DNA of 64,000 bases, from positions 1 to 64,000 of the forward strand of contig CAVOJV010000034.1 in NCBI GenBank assembly GCA_963696325.1, given 5' to 3'. Below the pieces are notes generated by a model. The model was not told where the DNA came from and did not search any database. It saw nothing but the letters and a program-made list of their open reading frames with translations. Below are positions 44,222-53,713 of the stretch, piece after piece. How positions within the stretch are numbered: the stretch's first letter is position 1; every line of letters starts with the position of its first letter. The translations under genes were made by a program, and so were the position numbers. Source of the stretch: CAVOJV01 sp963696325 (GTDB lineage Bacteria > Pseudomonadota > Gammaproteobacteria > Competibacterales > Competibacteraceae).

Positions 44222-46889
44222 GCGGGCCGATGCCGGCCGCTCCATCATCGCCAATCCCTACATTTATACCCTGTCGATCGCCGTCTACTGCACCGCCTGG
44301 ACCTTTTACGGTAGCGTCGGTCGGGCGGCTTCCAGCGGCATCGGGTTTCTGCCGATCTATCTCGGGCCTACCCTCATGGCCGTGCTGTTTTGGTTTGTGC
44401 TGCGCCGCATCGTGCGCATTACCAAAGTTCACCGTATCACTTCCATCGCCGATTTCATTGCCTCCCGCTATGGTAAGAGCAGCCGGTTAGGGGGGTTGGT
44501 TACGGTAATCGCAGTGATAGGCATCATGCCGTATATCTCCATCCAATTGAAGGCAATCGCCACCAGCTTTAACGTGCTGCGCCAGTATCCCGACGTGCTG
44601 ACGCCGGTCACCTTCAGTGGGCAGCCCATCTGGGCCGATTCCAGCTTCTATATCGCCCTGGTGCTGATCGCCTTTGCAGTTCTATTTGGCACCCGTCACA
44701 TCGATAACACCGAGCGCCATGAGGGGTTGGTGGCGGCAGTGGCCTTTGAATCGCTGGTCAAGCTGCTGGCGTTTCTGGCCGTCGGGATTTTCGTGACTTA
44801 TGGCCTGTTCGATGGTTTGGGGGATGTCTTTGCGCGCGCGGCCGTGCATCCGGAACTCGCGCGGCTGATGCGCTTCGAGGCGGTGCCGGGCGGCTATCCG
44901 GGCTGGTTATCGCTGACCTTTCTATCCATGATGGCCATTCTGTTCCTGCCCAGGCAATTCCAAATCCTGGTGGTGGAGAACGTCAACGAGGCACATATCC
45001 TCAAGGCGACCTGGCTGTTTCCGCTGTATCTGCTGGTCATCAATCTGTTCGTTTTGCCAATCGCCCTGGGCGGTCTGCTGACCTTTGCCGGCCAGTCCGT
45101 GGATGCCGATACCTTCGTGCTGGCCCTGCCCATGGCCGAAAAGCAACAGGCGCTGGCCCTGCTGGTGTTTCTGGGGGGGCTGTCCGCCGCTACCAGCATG
45201 ATCATCATCGAGACCGTCGTCCTGTCCACCATGATCTGCAACGATCTGGTCATGCCGGTGCTGCTGCGGATCAAGGCGCTGCGGCTCACCGAACGGACCA
45301 ATCTAAGTGGACTCCTGCTGGGCATTCGCCGCGGCAGCATCGCCCTGATGATCATCCTGGGCTATCTATATTTCCGCTTTATCGGCGAGTCCTACGCCCT
45401 GGTGACCATTGCCTTGGTGTCCTTCGCCGCCGCCGCCCAGTTCGCCCCGGCGATCCTGCTCGGTATCTATTGGAAACGGGCTAGCCGTTTGGGGGCCCTG
45501 GTCGGGTTGGGCAGCGGGTTCGTAATCTGGGCGTATACGCTGCTGCTGCCCGCCTTCGCCCTGTCCGGCTGGCTTGACATGCAGCTTATCGAGCAGGGCC
45601 CGTTCGGCCTGGAACTACTTAAGCCTTATCAGTTATTGGGATTGAAGGGCCTCGACCCTTACTCCCATACGCTATTTTGGAGCATGCTGGTCAATATCGG
45701 CGGCCTCGTGTTGTGTTCCCTGATCGGTCGCCAGGATGCCATCGAACAGGTGCAGGGCAGCCAGTTTGTCAATGTATTCGAGCTTGACCGACACGATGGC
45801 GATTCACTGCTCTGGCGCGGCGTCGCCGAAACCGCGCAACTCTACGATCTGCTCGCCCGCTTTATCGGTCCGCAACAAGCCGACAAGGCCTTCGCCAGCT
45901 ATGCTCGGGGCCATGGTGGCAATCCGCTGCAGGCCGATTCCAAGCTGATTAACTATACCGAGCGCCTGCTGGCGGGAGCCATTGGCTCCGCCTCGGCGCG
46001 GGTGATGGTATCTTCCATCGTCATGGGCGAGGTGCTTAGCATTGATGAGGTCATGACTATCCTGGACGAAAGCTCCCAAGCCATCGAATACAGTCGCCGC
46101 CTGGAGCAGAAATCCCAGGAACTGGAGTCCGCCACCGCCGAGTTGCGAGAAGCGAACAAGCGCTTGCAGGAACTCGATCAGCTAAAGGACGAGTTCATCT
46201 CCACCGTCACCCATGAACTGCGCACACCCTTGACCTCCATTCGCGCCTTTTCGGAGATTCTCCTGTCCAACCCAAATATGCAAGCCGAGCAACATAGCCA
46301 GTTTCTAGGCATCATCGTCAAGGAGAGCGAGCGCCTGACCCGCCTCATTAACGAAGTGCTGGATCTGGCCAAGCTGGAATCAGGGCGGGTCGACTGGCGG
46401 ATGGAGCAGGTGGATTTGCAGGCGCTGGTGCAGGACGCCATCAACGCCAGCAGCCAGTTATTTCGGGACAAGGCCATCGCCATCGAAGAGGAGTTGGGCG
46501 ATGGACCGGTCGTGGTGGCAGGCGATCATGACCGGCTTACTCAAGTGGTCATCAATCTGCTTTCCAACGCCGTCAAGTTCTGTCCCGATAAGACTGGCCA
46601 CGTGGCTGTCCGTTTACTACCCAACTACGATCATGTCCGCATCGAAGTTCAGGATAATGGTCCGGGCATTCCCCTCGATCAGCAGCAGTTAATCTTCGAG
46701 AAGTTCCACCAAGTCAGCGATCAGCACGCTGGCAAACCTAAGGGCACCGGTCTGGGACTGGCCATCAGCGAACGCATCATGGAGCGCCATGGTGGACGTA
46801 TATGGGTGGAAAGCGAACCGGGGCAGGGTTCGACCTTCAAGCTGGAACTGCCGGGAGGTGAATTCGCCTATGTCATTTCGCCTGGCTGA
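44142..46889 (+). CDS. Sodium:solute symporter-fused sensor histidine kinase (CrbS/CbrA type)
   Basis: The 915 residues begin with a symporter-like domain of about 13 transmembrane helices (to about 500). A linker, a coiled coil (S-R-R-L-E-Q-K-S-Q-E-L) and a full kinase follow: H-box T-H-E-L-R-T-P-L, N-box N-L-L-S-N-A-V-K, G1 D-N-G-P-G-I-P, G2 G-T-G-L-G-L-A. No receiver domain is fused. CrbS and CbrA of this type control acetate or carbon/nitrogen utilisation genes; that role is inferred here. The likely partner receiver is at 41333. Confidence 0.9.
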   Translation: MLKDWIIIVSALAYLGLLFGVAYYGDRRADAGRSIIANPYIYTLSIAVYCTAWTFYGSVGRAASSGIGFLPIYLGPTLMAVLFWFVLRRIVRITKVHRITSIADFIASRYGKSSRLGGLVTVIAVIGIMPYISIQLKAIATSFNVLRQYPDVLTPVTFSGQPIWADSSFYIALVLIAFAVLFGTRHIDNTERHEGLVAAVAFESLVKLLAFLAVGIFVTYGLFDGLGDVFARAAVHPELARLMRFEAVPGGYPGWLSLTFLSMMAILFLPRQFQILVVENVNEAHILKATWLFPLYLLVINLFVLPIALGGLLTFAGQSVDADTFVLALPMAEKQQALALLVFLGGLSAATSMIIIETVVLSTMICNDLVMPVLLRIKALRLTERTNLSGLLLGIRRGSIALMIILGYLYFRFIGESYALVTIALVSFAAAAQFAPAILLGIYWKRASRLGALVGLGSGFVIWAYTLLLPAFALSGWLDMQLIEQGPFGLELLKPYQLLGLKGLDPYSHTLFWSMLVNIGGLVLCSLIGRQDAIEQVQGSQFVNVFELDRHDGDSLLWRGVAETAQLYDLLARFIGPQQADKAFASYARGHGGNPLQADSKLINYTERLLAGAIGSASARVMVSSIVMGEVLSIDEVMTILDESSQAIEYSRRLEQKSQELESATAELREANKRLQELDQLKDEFISTVTHELRTPLTSIRAFSEILLSNPNMQAEQHSQFLGIIVKESERLTRLINEVLDLAKLESGRVDWRMEQVDLQALVQDAINASSQLFRDKAIAIEEELGDGPVVVAGDHDRLTQVVINLLSNAVKFCPDKTGHVAVRLLPNYDHVRIEVQDNGPGIPLDQQQLIFEKFHQVSDQHAGKPKGTGLGLAISERIMERHGGRIWVESEPGQGSTFKLELPGGEFAYVISPG

Positions 46890-48093
46890 GCGCGGCACGC
46901 AAATGCTGAAGCACCGCTTCCGGTTTGATCACCTGTAGGCACACATTATCGGTACAGGGCGTTTTACGGTGGTTTGCTGCGCTTACACAGGGTGAACAGG
47001 CAAGACCCGCATAGATCGGCGTGCTGTTGCCGAGCGAGCCATAAAGGTGCGGGGTCTCCGGGCCAAAGACGACGAAGGTGCGCAAATTGGTGACCGCGGA
47101 GAAATGCCCTGGTCCCGAGTCATTCGTCAGCATCGCCTCGGCGATTCGGTACAGTGCGGGTAATTCTTCCAGCCGTTGGCAGCCTGCAAAATTAACGCAA
47201 CGCGGGTGCTGCACCTGCTGTTTTAATGTCTCCGCCTCCGCACGCTCCTCTAGAGCCCCCGTTATCATAACCAGCAGATCCTCGTATTCAGCCAGTAAAC
47301 CGCGCATGACAGCGACAAAGTAGTCGGGCATCCAGCGCCGCTGGGGTAGCAGGTCGCTGGCATTGGGATTGATCAGTACGATGCTATGGCGATGTTCATC
47401 ATAGGAGGGATACTCACTACGGATGCGATTACGCATCCCCACGAGCGCGCTGTCGCTCACGTCGGCGCTGGCCAGTTTGATTTCGTTGTCGTCGATCTGG
47501 GTTTTTGAAAATGGCCGTTCTTCCCTGTCCGCTAGAGCAGCGTTAACCAGCGCGATAAAATTTTTTGCAATGTGTAGATGTGGGTTATAGGCAACCCGCC
47601 GAGTCAACATATCGCCTCGATATAGCCCTTCGTTGTAAAAACCATGGAAACCAATCCGGTTCACCGCACCGGATAAACCGGTCAGCAATGCGCTGTAGCG
47701 AGAGAATAACTCCAGGTCGATTACGGTATCTATTTTTCGCCGACGCGCCCAAAAAAGACAGCGCAGGCTATCGACAGCAAGGTTCATAAATCCATCTTCG
47801 CGGATAAGAAATACATTCGGCCAAGGTACTGTATTCAAGAGACGCAAACTTGCGGCATTCGTTTTGAAAATCACAAAAAACAGTTCTGCATTCCCCTCCC
47901 GCCGTATCTTTCTCATCGCGGGATCCACCAGAATAGCGCTGCCCATCTCAGATAGCTCAACAAACAATACCTTTTTAGGGTGCTGGGATTTTTGCCCAGC
48001 AAACAGTTTGAAAAAGCGGATTAGTAGCGTGGCTAGAAAGCACAGTGGCATCCCAGCGAAGTAATCCACTTTCCGCATGGTGTCAATTTTCAT
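46873..48093 (-). CDS. Glycosyltransferase family 9 (heptosyltransferase-like)
   Basis: The 406 residues match ADP-heptose:LPS heptosyltransferases, with A-M-L-T-N-D-S-G-P-G-H-F-S-A near 310 and F-G-P-E-T-P-H-L-Y. It has a hydrophobic N-terminus. It overlaps the 3' end of the kinase gene by 17 bp, tail to tail. It opens a run of three envelope genes on the minus strand. Confidence 0.85.
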   Translation of the reverse strand: MKIDTMRKVDYFAGMPLCFLATLLIRFFKLFAGQKSQHPKKVLFVELSEMGSAILVDPAMRKIRREGNAELFFVIFKTNAASLRLLNTVPWPNVFLIREDGFMNLAVDSLRCLFWARRRKIDTVIDLELFSRYSALLTGLSGAVNRIGFHGFYNEGLYRGDMLTRRVAYNPHLHIAKNFIALVNAALADREERPFSKTQIDDNEIKLASADVSDSALVGMRNRIRSEYPSYDEHRHSIVLINPNASDLLPQRRWMPDYFVAVMRGLLAEYEDLLVMITGALEERAEAETLKQQVQHPRCVNFAGCQRLEELPALYRIAEAMLTNDSGPGHFSAVTNLRTFVVFGPETPHLYGSLGNSTPIYAGLACSPCVSAANHRKTPCTDNVCLQVIKPEAVLQHLRAALSQAK

Positions 48094-48157
48094 GGCGTCT
48101 GCTTAGTATCGGCAATGAATCTGAGAGGAATATCGGCAATCCTTGTTCACCTCGGCC

Positions 48158-49096
48158 TTACTCGCTTATCGAGGATGATCGTTGACGAGCGCTAAGATAC
48201 ATGACAAATCCAGGCAGACTGACAATGATAAGCGTCAGTCCATACAAAATGGACATGGCCAATACTGCTGCTTTATCAGCGCCGATCATGGCAAATAATG
48301 TCACCATAACGCCCTCGCGTATTCCCCAACCGGCCAAGGAAATGGGAATGACTGTCAAGAGAATCGCTGGCGGCACGATGACAAAATAGGTAACCAGATC
48401 ATAGCGAAGACCCAACGCCCAACCGGTAGCGAACCAGCCCACCATGGCCAGCAAGTGAATCAGCAGCGAGGAGGCAATCAGTTGGACGCGATGGACCAAA
48501 AATGCGTGGTGTAGCTTCACTGATAGTGTCTTTAGGACAGTCAATTTGGGATATTTATCAAGCCAGGGTAGACGCCTTAACAGCGATACCCCTACAAAGC
48601 TTATCAGCCCGGCAATCATTAGCCACACAGTAAAGTGATACACCTGTATCGGGAGCAGGCTGGGATTGAAAACATACGAAACGATGTTTAGCAACATTAA
48701 CGCGGCAAGCCCAACGAGTCGGTCCAGCACCACACCGTACAGAGCATCTCGTTTGCGAAATCCCTGGCGAGCGACCTCCAGCACCCTTAACGCGTCGCCT
48801 CCAATGCTGGTGGGCAGGCCCTGGTTAAAAAACATAGCTTTGAAATAACAGCGCCAGTAAAACGAAAATAACTGGCCGAAATGCAGGTTGCGCATGATCA
48901 GTTGCCAGCGATAAGCCGCTACTGTGGTGCTGCCAAATTGCATCAATATGGCTATTACGAGTAGCGCTGGCTTAGCCTGTCCGACTGCCGCCCATATCTG
49001 TTTGATATCAACCGAACGCAGAATAAGGGTAAAAATCGATACGGTCACCAGGATGCGAATCAATAATTTTATTGAATCGGTTAAGATAAAAGCCAT
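48158..49096 (-). CDS. Lysylphosphatidylglycerol synthetase/UPF0104-type membrane protein
   Basis: The 312 residues have about eight hydrophobic segments and the family's central motif G-G-D-A-L-R-V, with P-T-S-I-G-G before it and L-A-G-W-G-I-R-E-G near the C-terminus. Members flip or transfer lipid-linked groups. No soluble aminoacyl-transferase domain is present. It lies between glycosyltransferase genes, which supports a lipid-glycan role. Confidence 0.8.
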   Translation of the reverse strand: MAFILTDSIKLLIRILVTVSIFTLILRSVDIKQIWAAVGQAKPALLVIAILMQFGSTTVAAYRWQLIMRNLHFGQLFSFYWRCYFKAMFFNQGLPTSIGGDALRVLEVARQGFRKRDALYGVVLDRLVGLAALMLLNIVSYVFNPSLLPIQVYHFTVWLMIAGLISFVGVSLLRRLPWLDKYPKLTVLKTLSVKLHHAFLVHRVQLIASSLLIHLLAMVGWFATGWALGLRYDLVTYFVIVPPAILLTVIPISLAGWGIREGVMVTLFAMIGADKAAVLAMSILYGLTLIIVSLPGFVMYLSARQRSSSISE

Positions 49097-49135
49097 AACT
49101 TCTTGTTTGTAAGGAACTCGTGATAGTCGATATAA

Positions 49136-51152
49136 TTAATCAATTGTTTGAATTTCGGGCGCGTTGCCCGCAGGTATTTCGTTTTGATAGCCGCGTACTA
49201 AGCAGTAATAATAATGACCTGCCTGCTTGCCATTTTTCAAGATCTTTACCTCTTTAATATCTCCAAACTGTTGCACATGTAAACGGACATTTGCGTCGGT
49301 TAAGGTGGAGATGTTGCTGCTGATCAGCAACATGCTTTTATTGTTTTGATCCTTGCGGGGAAACCAATACTTATACATTAGGCTATTCATTCCGAATAAG
49401 TGCGGGCCTGAGGTTTGCAGCACAGGATCCTCGGGTTACTGCATCAGTTGAATGCTCGATGGCTTTAGTCCAATAAAATGCAAGCCCGCTAGCAATTCTG
49501 TTTCTATCCATGCCGACAACAAGTAGTTTTTCACCCATATCGCGTTCAAATTCATCTACGATTGCTTCGATTTCGCGCCCAAAACTTTCCCATCCTAGCA
49601 AGTGAAACCGTTGAGGGTAAGGTATACCAGGAAATCCCAGCCCCAAATAGTGCAAAAAGGTGCCGTAACAAAGAAGACAGATGATAATCGTCGCTGGCCA
49701 TGCACGTTGATTAAATTCAAAGAGTTTATGAGTACTGAGGCGGACGTTATGCATTACGACAACCGCCACGCAAGGTAAGATGCCTAGCCAGCAAGGACCT
49801 GTCCAATGGAATTTGATCTCTCTGAACAGGCTCAGTCCTGTAAACACTGCTACTGGAAACAGCGTAAGTGTTATCAGTAGTTTGTAGCCGCGTTCCGTAC
49901 CGGTAACTGAAAGTGAAGCAGGCTCGGATAGGAAAGCTTTCTTGTATAACAGGATTACGATGACCGACAAGAATCCTGTTGGCGTTATTAAAAAGATAAT
50001 ACTACCGATCAACTCGGGAAAGCTAAAGTTAGAATGACCTGCTAATCTACTTGAGCCCTGATATGCAAACGAGGCCCATTCATGCTCGGCGTTCCAGAGG
50101 ATAACTGGTGAAAACAAGATAACAGCAATGATTGCTGCCAGATAAGGCTCTGGTTTAAACAGCCATTTTCTGGAATGGCGATCCATAAGCATGAACAACA
50201 GCATAGCTGGCCCTAGGAGAATAATTGTATATTTTGAAAGCAGTCCCAGTCCAATAGCTATTCCCACCCCTAACCAAGCCGTTCGCCGCTCATCGATCAG
50301 TGCCCTATACAAAAAATAAAGCGCCGCCGACCAACAGGCTATCAAAGGAGCATCGGGGGTCATCACCAGTCCAACAGCGAAATAAAACGGTAGTATTCCA
50401 ATAAGCAAGATTGCCCTATGGGCTACTGGCCTACCATATATATGGCTTGTCAGTTTATAGGAGAAATAGGCTGCAATCAGCCAGCATGTAAACGCGCCGA
50501 AGCGAACGGCAAACTCTATATCCCCCATCAATTTCGTGAACAGCCATATAATCCAGGCAACCATAGGGGGGTGATCCAAATATCCAAAATCTAGATGCTT
50601 GGTGTAATTCCAATAATAAGCTTCCTCGAAAAAAAGTTCTGAGGATCCAAGAAAAAATAATCGCAATAATATTGTATATATAATGATTCCAATAGTAAAA
50701 TAGTACCATTTTACTTCTGGTTGCGTATAGTTTGGTTGCTGCGAGAAAACGTAAACAGCGTTACCAATATAATTGAATACGAAGGATGCAATTACGCAAA
50801 TAAAAATTGCCAACCAAGGTGAGGAACCCAAGAACTGCAGCAAAGATGCCAGCGCTCCACCGCGTAAAAATAATACCAACAGAGTGACGATAATAAACTG
50901 CAGGAAATGATATGCTTTATTTTCGGCGAGTTTATTTTTAAATGACCATCTGGAATTTAAAAAAAAGCTGATTCCCGACGCTATCAGAAAGCTTACGATG
51001 TGAACAAGACTCAAGGAAAAATCTTGGCTATAGAGAAGGCTAAAAATTCCAAGATCTATAACAAGTCCGGATAGATTGATGAGAAAAAAACGGAATCTTG
51101 GCGATAAGTTATTGGTGTCTGCCAGAGTTATTATCTGCTTAACTATATTCAC
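49136..51152 (-). pseudogene. GtrA-GT39 (ArnT-like) membrane glycosyltransferase, frameshifted near its end
   Basis: Residues 1-130 form a GtrA-like four-helix domain (I-D-L-G-I-F-S-L-L). From about 150 a dolichyl-phosphate-mannose mannosyltransferase/ArnT-like polytopic domain follows with F-E-E-A-Y-Y-W-N-Y and L-D-H-P-P-M. The frame ends at 49383 with an unrelated tail. One frame over, after about 49430, the expected C-terminus continues as S-G-P-H-L-F-G-M-N-S-L-M-Y-K-Y-W-F to 49136. A single-base shift explains it. AT-richer than the flanks. Confidence 0.8.
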
Positions 51153-51232
51153 AATACTTTAAGCACAGGGGTGTGAGTTGCCATGCGATACGGTTTTGAA
51201 AATGTGTTGGAGAACAGATCAACCGATCCTGA

Positions 51233-51400
51233 TCAGTTCACGCAGTCCATCCGCAAAGTCCATCTGTGCCTGGATATCCAGCGCCTCTCGCGGCCAACCG
51301 GGATTGCCCGGCGAGCGGCGGAAGTCTCCCACCGGCGCGGTCGCGGTCGCGGTCGCGGTCGCTGGGCGGCGGCGGTGACAAGATACGTCTTTTTCCGCAT
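51233..51400 (-). CDS. Small Arg/Pro-repeat ORF with an out-of-frame alternative reading
   Basis: A good AAGGAG lies ahead of ATG at 51400, starting M-R-K-K-T-Y-L-V-T-A-A-A. A hexanucleotide repeat (GGTCGC on the plus strand, about 51337-51361) follows and gives R-P-R-P-R-P in this frame, which ends at 51233. In the next frame the repeat reads A-T-A-T-A-T and continues as a more protein-like S-P-G-N-P-G-W-P-R-E-A-L-D-I-Q-A ending at 51219. The original gene may have been the start of one frame joined to the end of the other. No family recognised. Confidence 0.35.
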   Translation of the reverse strand: MRKKTYLVTAAAQRPRPRPRPRRWETSAARRAIPVGRERRWISRHRWTLRMDCVN

Positions 51401-51589
51401 CGTGAGTATCTCCTTGAGACGTGGGCTGTGGGGACAATCGTGATAGAGGCTGGCGATTGATTGCCGGAAGCGGGTTACGGCTGTAAGACAATGCCTAAAC
51501 ATCGCAATTTTGACTTGCAAACTGATGGCGTTGCTCTACATCTTGCTATGATGCCCGTGGTGCCGTTATCCAACAGTTAAGGAGGCATT

Positions 51590-51916
51590 ATGTTTATCGT
51601 TCATGTCTTTGTCCACGTTAAACCCGATCGGATCGAGGAATTCAAGGCGGCCAGCCTTGACAATGCCCGTCACAGCGTTCGGGAGCCTGGCATTGCCCGC
51701 TTTGATGTGGTCCAGCAGCAGGATGACACTACCCGCTTCGTGCTTGTCGAGGTCTATCGCACGGCGGCTGATGCGGCTCTCCACAAGGAAACGGTACACT
51801 ATGCGAACTGGCGCGACACGGTCGTTGACATGATGGCCGAACCACGCAGCAGCACGAAATACACGAATATATTCCCTGCCGAGCAGGGCTGGGATTCAGC
51901 GATAAGCGCCAGCTGA
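51590..51916 (+). CDS. Antibiotic-biosynthesis-monooxygenase (ABM) domain protein
   Basis: The 108-residue ABM fold starts M-F-I-V-H-V-F-V-H-V-K-P and contains E-P-G-I-A-R-F-D-V and the late W-R-D-T-V-V-D-M-M-A-E-P. Such small dimeric proteins oxidise quinols or, as LsrG, act on processed AI-2. No lsr genes are nearby, so quinol oxidation is as likely. AAGGAGG precedes the ATG. Confidence 0.8.
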   Translation: MFIVHVFVHVKPDRIEEFKAASLDNARHSVREPGIARFDVVQQQDDTTRFVLVEVYRTAADAALHKETVHYANWRDTVVDMMAEPRSSTKYTNIFPAEQGWDSAISAS

Positions 51917-52073
51917 TCAGACTTAGAGGCTGTTTTGGGATCGGTTTAATGGGTGCTGTCGACGAATTGGCTGGGGGCATTGTCGCCCATAGATCACCAG
52001 GGTCAGGTGATAGATATCCGCCGGGGCGAGCCGGCGCCGGGTAACTGGATCAGCCGGCATCGGAAGTTGAGCG

Positions 52074-52312
52074 TCAGCCGAAGAGCGGCAACGCAAAGAA
52101 GAGCTTGATAACTATGGCGTTGGCGATGTCGATGAAGAACGCGCCGACCATGGGAACCACCGGGAAGCCCAGAGGGGATGAATCGAAGCGGTCGGTAACC
52201 GCACGCATGTTCGCGATAGCAGTTGGCGTGGCGCCCAGTTCACCACCTTGCGACCCAGCAGGGGAACCAGCCAAGCGGCGACCAAGGTACCGTAGAAATC
52301 CAGCGTCAGCAT
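52074..52312 (-). pseudogene. gltS sodium/glutamate symporter, C-terminal fragment
   Basis: The minus strand encodes G-A-T-P-T-A-I-A-N-M, then V-P-M-V-G-A-F-F-I-D-I-A-N-A, the last conserved helix region of GltS. Only about 60 residues remain, and the upstream part shifts frame. It is a decayed remnant. Confidence 0.7.
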
Positions 52313-52471
52313 GAGCGGCAGTGATCCTGAGGGGTTAAAGGCGGCAGAGTGCCAAATGGGGGATAAAAACTGGCTTCGAGAGATAAGCTATGACCGACGA
52401 GTTCTGCCATAAGAAGGCAACTCGACCACTGCGAGGGTGAGACCGGGCGTACTGGGAGGTGGCAAGCCATC

Positions 52472-52864
52472 ATGCGGATGCTGATAGCTGGCGCACTCTA
52501 TTTCGCGCTCGTATTCGGAGCGGGCTTAGTGCTTGGACCCATTCGGATACTGTGGCTCGTCCCGCGTTTCGACATGAGAACAGCCGAGCTGATTGAGATG
52601 CCGACCATGTTCGCGGTCATCATCGTCGTAGTACGGTGGATCGTTCGGCGGCTCGCGGTGCCGTCCGCACCATTGAGTCGACTGCGTATGGGGTGCATCG
52701 CGCTTGCCCTCGTGCTGATCGCGGAATTCACGCTGGTGCTCTGGCTGCGGGGTTTAACGATTGCTGAGTACTTCGCAAGCCGAGATCCTGTGTCGGGAAC
52801 GGTCTACTACGTGGTGCTTGGGGTGTTTGCCATCATGCCGCTGCTCGTGACCCGACGCTCGTAA
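52472..52864 (+). CDS. Hypothetical membrane protein
   Basis: The 130 residues have four hydrophobic segments (about 4-25, 44-60, 70-92, 108-124) and I-E-M-P-T-M between the first two. I know similar unnamed proteins in proteobacteria but no function. Starts after GGAGGTGG. It is intact amid decayed genes. Confidence 0.6.
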   Translation: MRMLIAGALYFALVFGAGLVLGPIRILWLVPRFDMRTAELIEMPTMFAVIIVVVRWIVRRLAVPSAPLSRLRMGCIALALVLIAEFTLVLWLRGLTIAEYFASRDPVSGTVYYVVLGVFAIMPLLVTRRS

Positions 52865-52965
52865 CCCAAGGTTCCGCTTTAACAAGTTGGCATTCGCCAA
52901 ACTCGGCGTGCACCGGAGTGTTCCTTCCAAGCACGCCGGGTGGCCTTGCACAGGACTTCCGCAGT

Positions 52966-53038
52966 CTTTCATTCCCGCGTTGGCGAGAATCCAGTAACCG
53001 CTTGAGAAAAGTAGATACCCACTTTCGCGGGTATGACG
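52966..53038. repeat. Imperfect palindromic intergenic repeat
   Basis: CATTCCCGCG...GCGAGAATCCAG on one side and TACCCACTTTCGCGGGTATGACG on the other resemble the common proteobacterial repeat with CATTCCCGCG-N-CGGGAAT arms. The two halves face each other, MITE/REP-like. There is no gene in 52865-53108. Confidence 0.45.
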
Positions 53039-53108
53039 AAGAAGGGTTGTTTGCGTAAGTCCTGTTATCAGGGGGGCTGTTGAATTCGGACTGGCAAAAT
53101 GCCGAGAG

Positions 53109-53400
53109 CTAGGCCTTTACCGGCCGCTTGGCCAGTTTGCGCTGCAAGGTGCGGCGGTGCATCCCCAATTTCCGGGCGGTAGCGGAAATGTTACCGCCGT
53201 TATTGCACGGCACTTGTTGGGTGCGCTCCCATTCCAGGCGGCCAATGCTTAGGGGGCTATCATTGACGGGTGCCTGGGGGCCTCCCCCGACGGCGGCGAA
53301 AGCTGCCAGGATCTGATCGGCGTCGGCCGGCTTGGCCAAGTAATTCACTGCTCCGAGCTTGATGGCTTCTACGGCCGTGGCTATGCTGGTGTAGCCGGTC
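53109..53400 (-). pseudogene. RegA/PrrA/ActR-type response regulator, 5'-truncated
   Basis: The minus-strand frame carries the last third of a receiver (S-I-A-T-A-V-E-A-I-K-L-G-A, Y-L-A-K-P-A-D) and a Fis-type HTH (G-G-N-I-S-A-T-A-R-K-L-G-M-H-R-R-T-L-Q-R-K-L). This is the highly conserved redox-regulator C-terminus. The phospho-acceptor part is missing; homology ends near 53400 where IS91-like sequence begins. No partner sensor kinase is present. Confidence 0.75.
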
Positions 53401-53544
53401 AACGCCCAACTAAATGCAGTGACGTTCGTTGATCGTTTCGGCTCGGCGCCGAACGCCACCCTGTACATTGATCAGATACCTCCCTGTATTTCATCCCGAG
53501 GGTCGCTCACGCGGTCCCAATCTGCTCCGGGCAGATTGGTCACT

Positions 53545-53644
53545 GTTTTGTCATCGACGGGGTGTTTCAGCGCGGCCGGCGAGGGGGTGCAGTTTCATCC
53601 GGCCCTCCTGACCGACGCCGCCATCGCGCGGGTGCAGTAGCAGC
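53545..53644 (+). pseudogene. IS91-family transposase, left fragment
   Basis: H-C-F-V-I-D-G-V-F and, after a frameshift, F-S-A-A-G-E-G-V-Q-F-H-P-A-L-L then A-I-A-R-V-Q are typical of the central part of IS91 Y2 transposases. The piece stops where IS21 starts (53645); its continuation is at 57569. Confidence 0.65.
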
Positions 53645-53713
53645 TGAGTTTGCTAACTTGATTTGGCCCCACTTGAAGGGATTTTGATATCGAGAGTTGG
53701 CCCCACCCCCATC

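Noticed and set aside
51337..51361. CRISPR-like repeat
   Set aside because: It is a 6-nt tandem repeat without spacers, so a simple repeat and not a CRISPR array.
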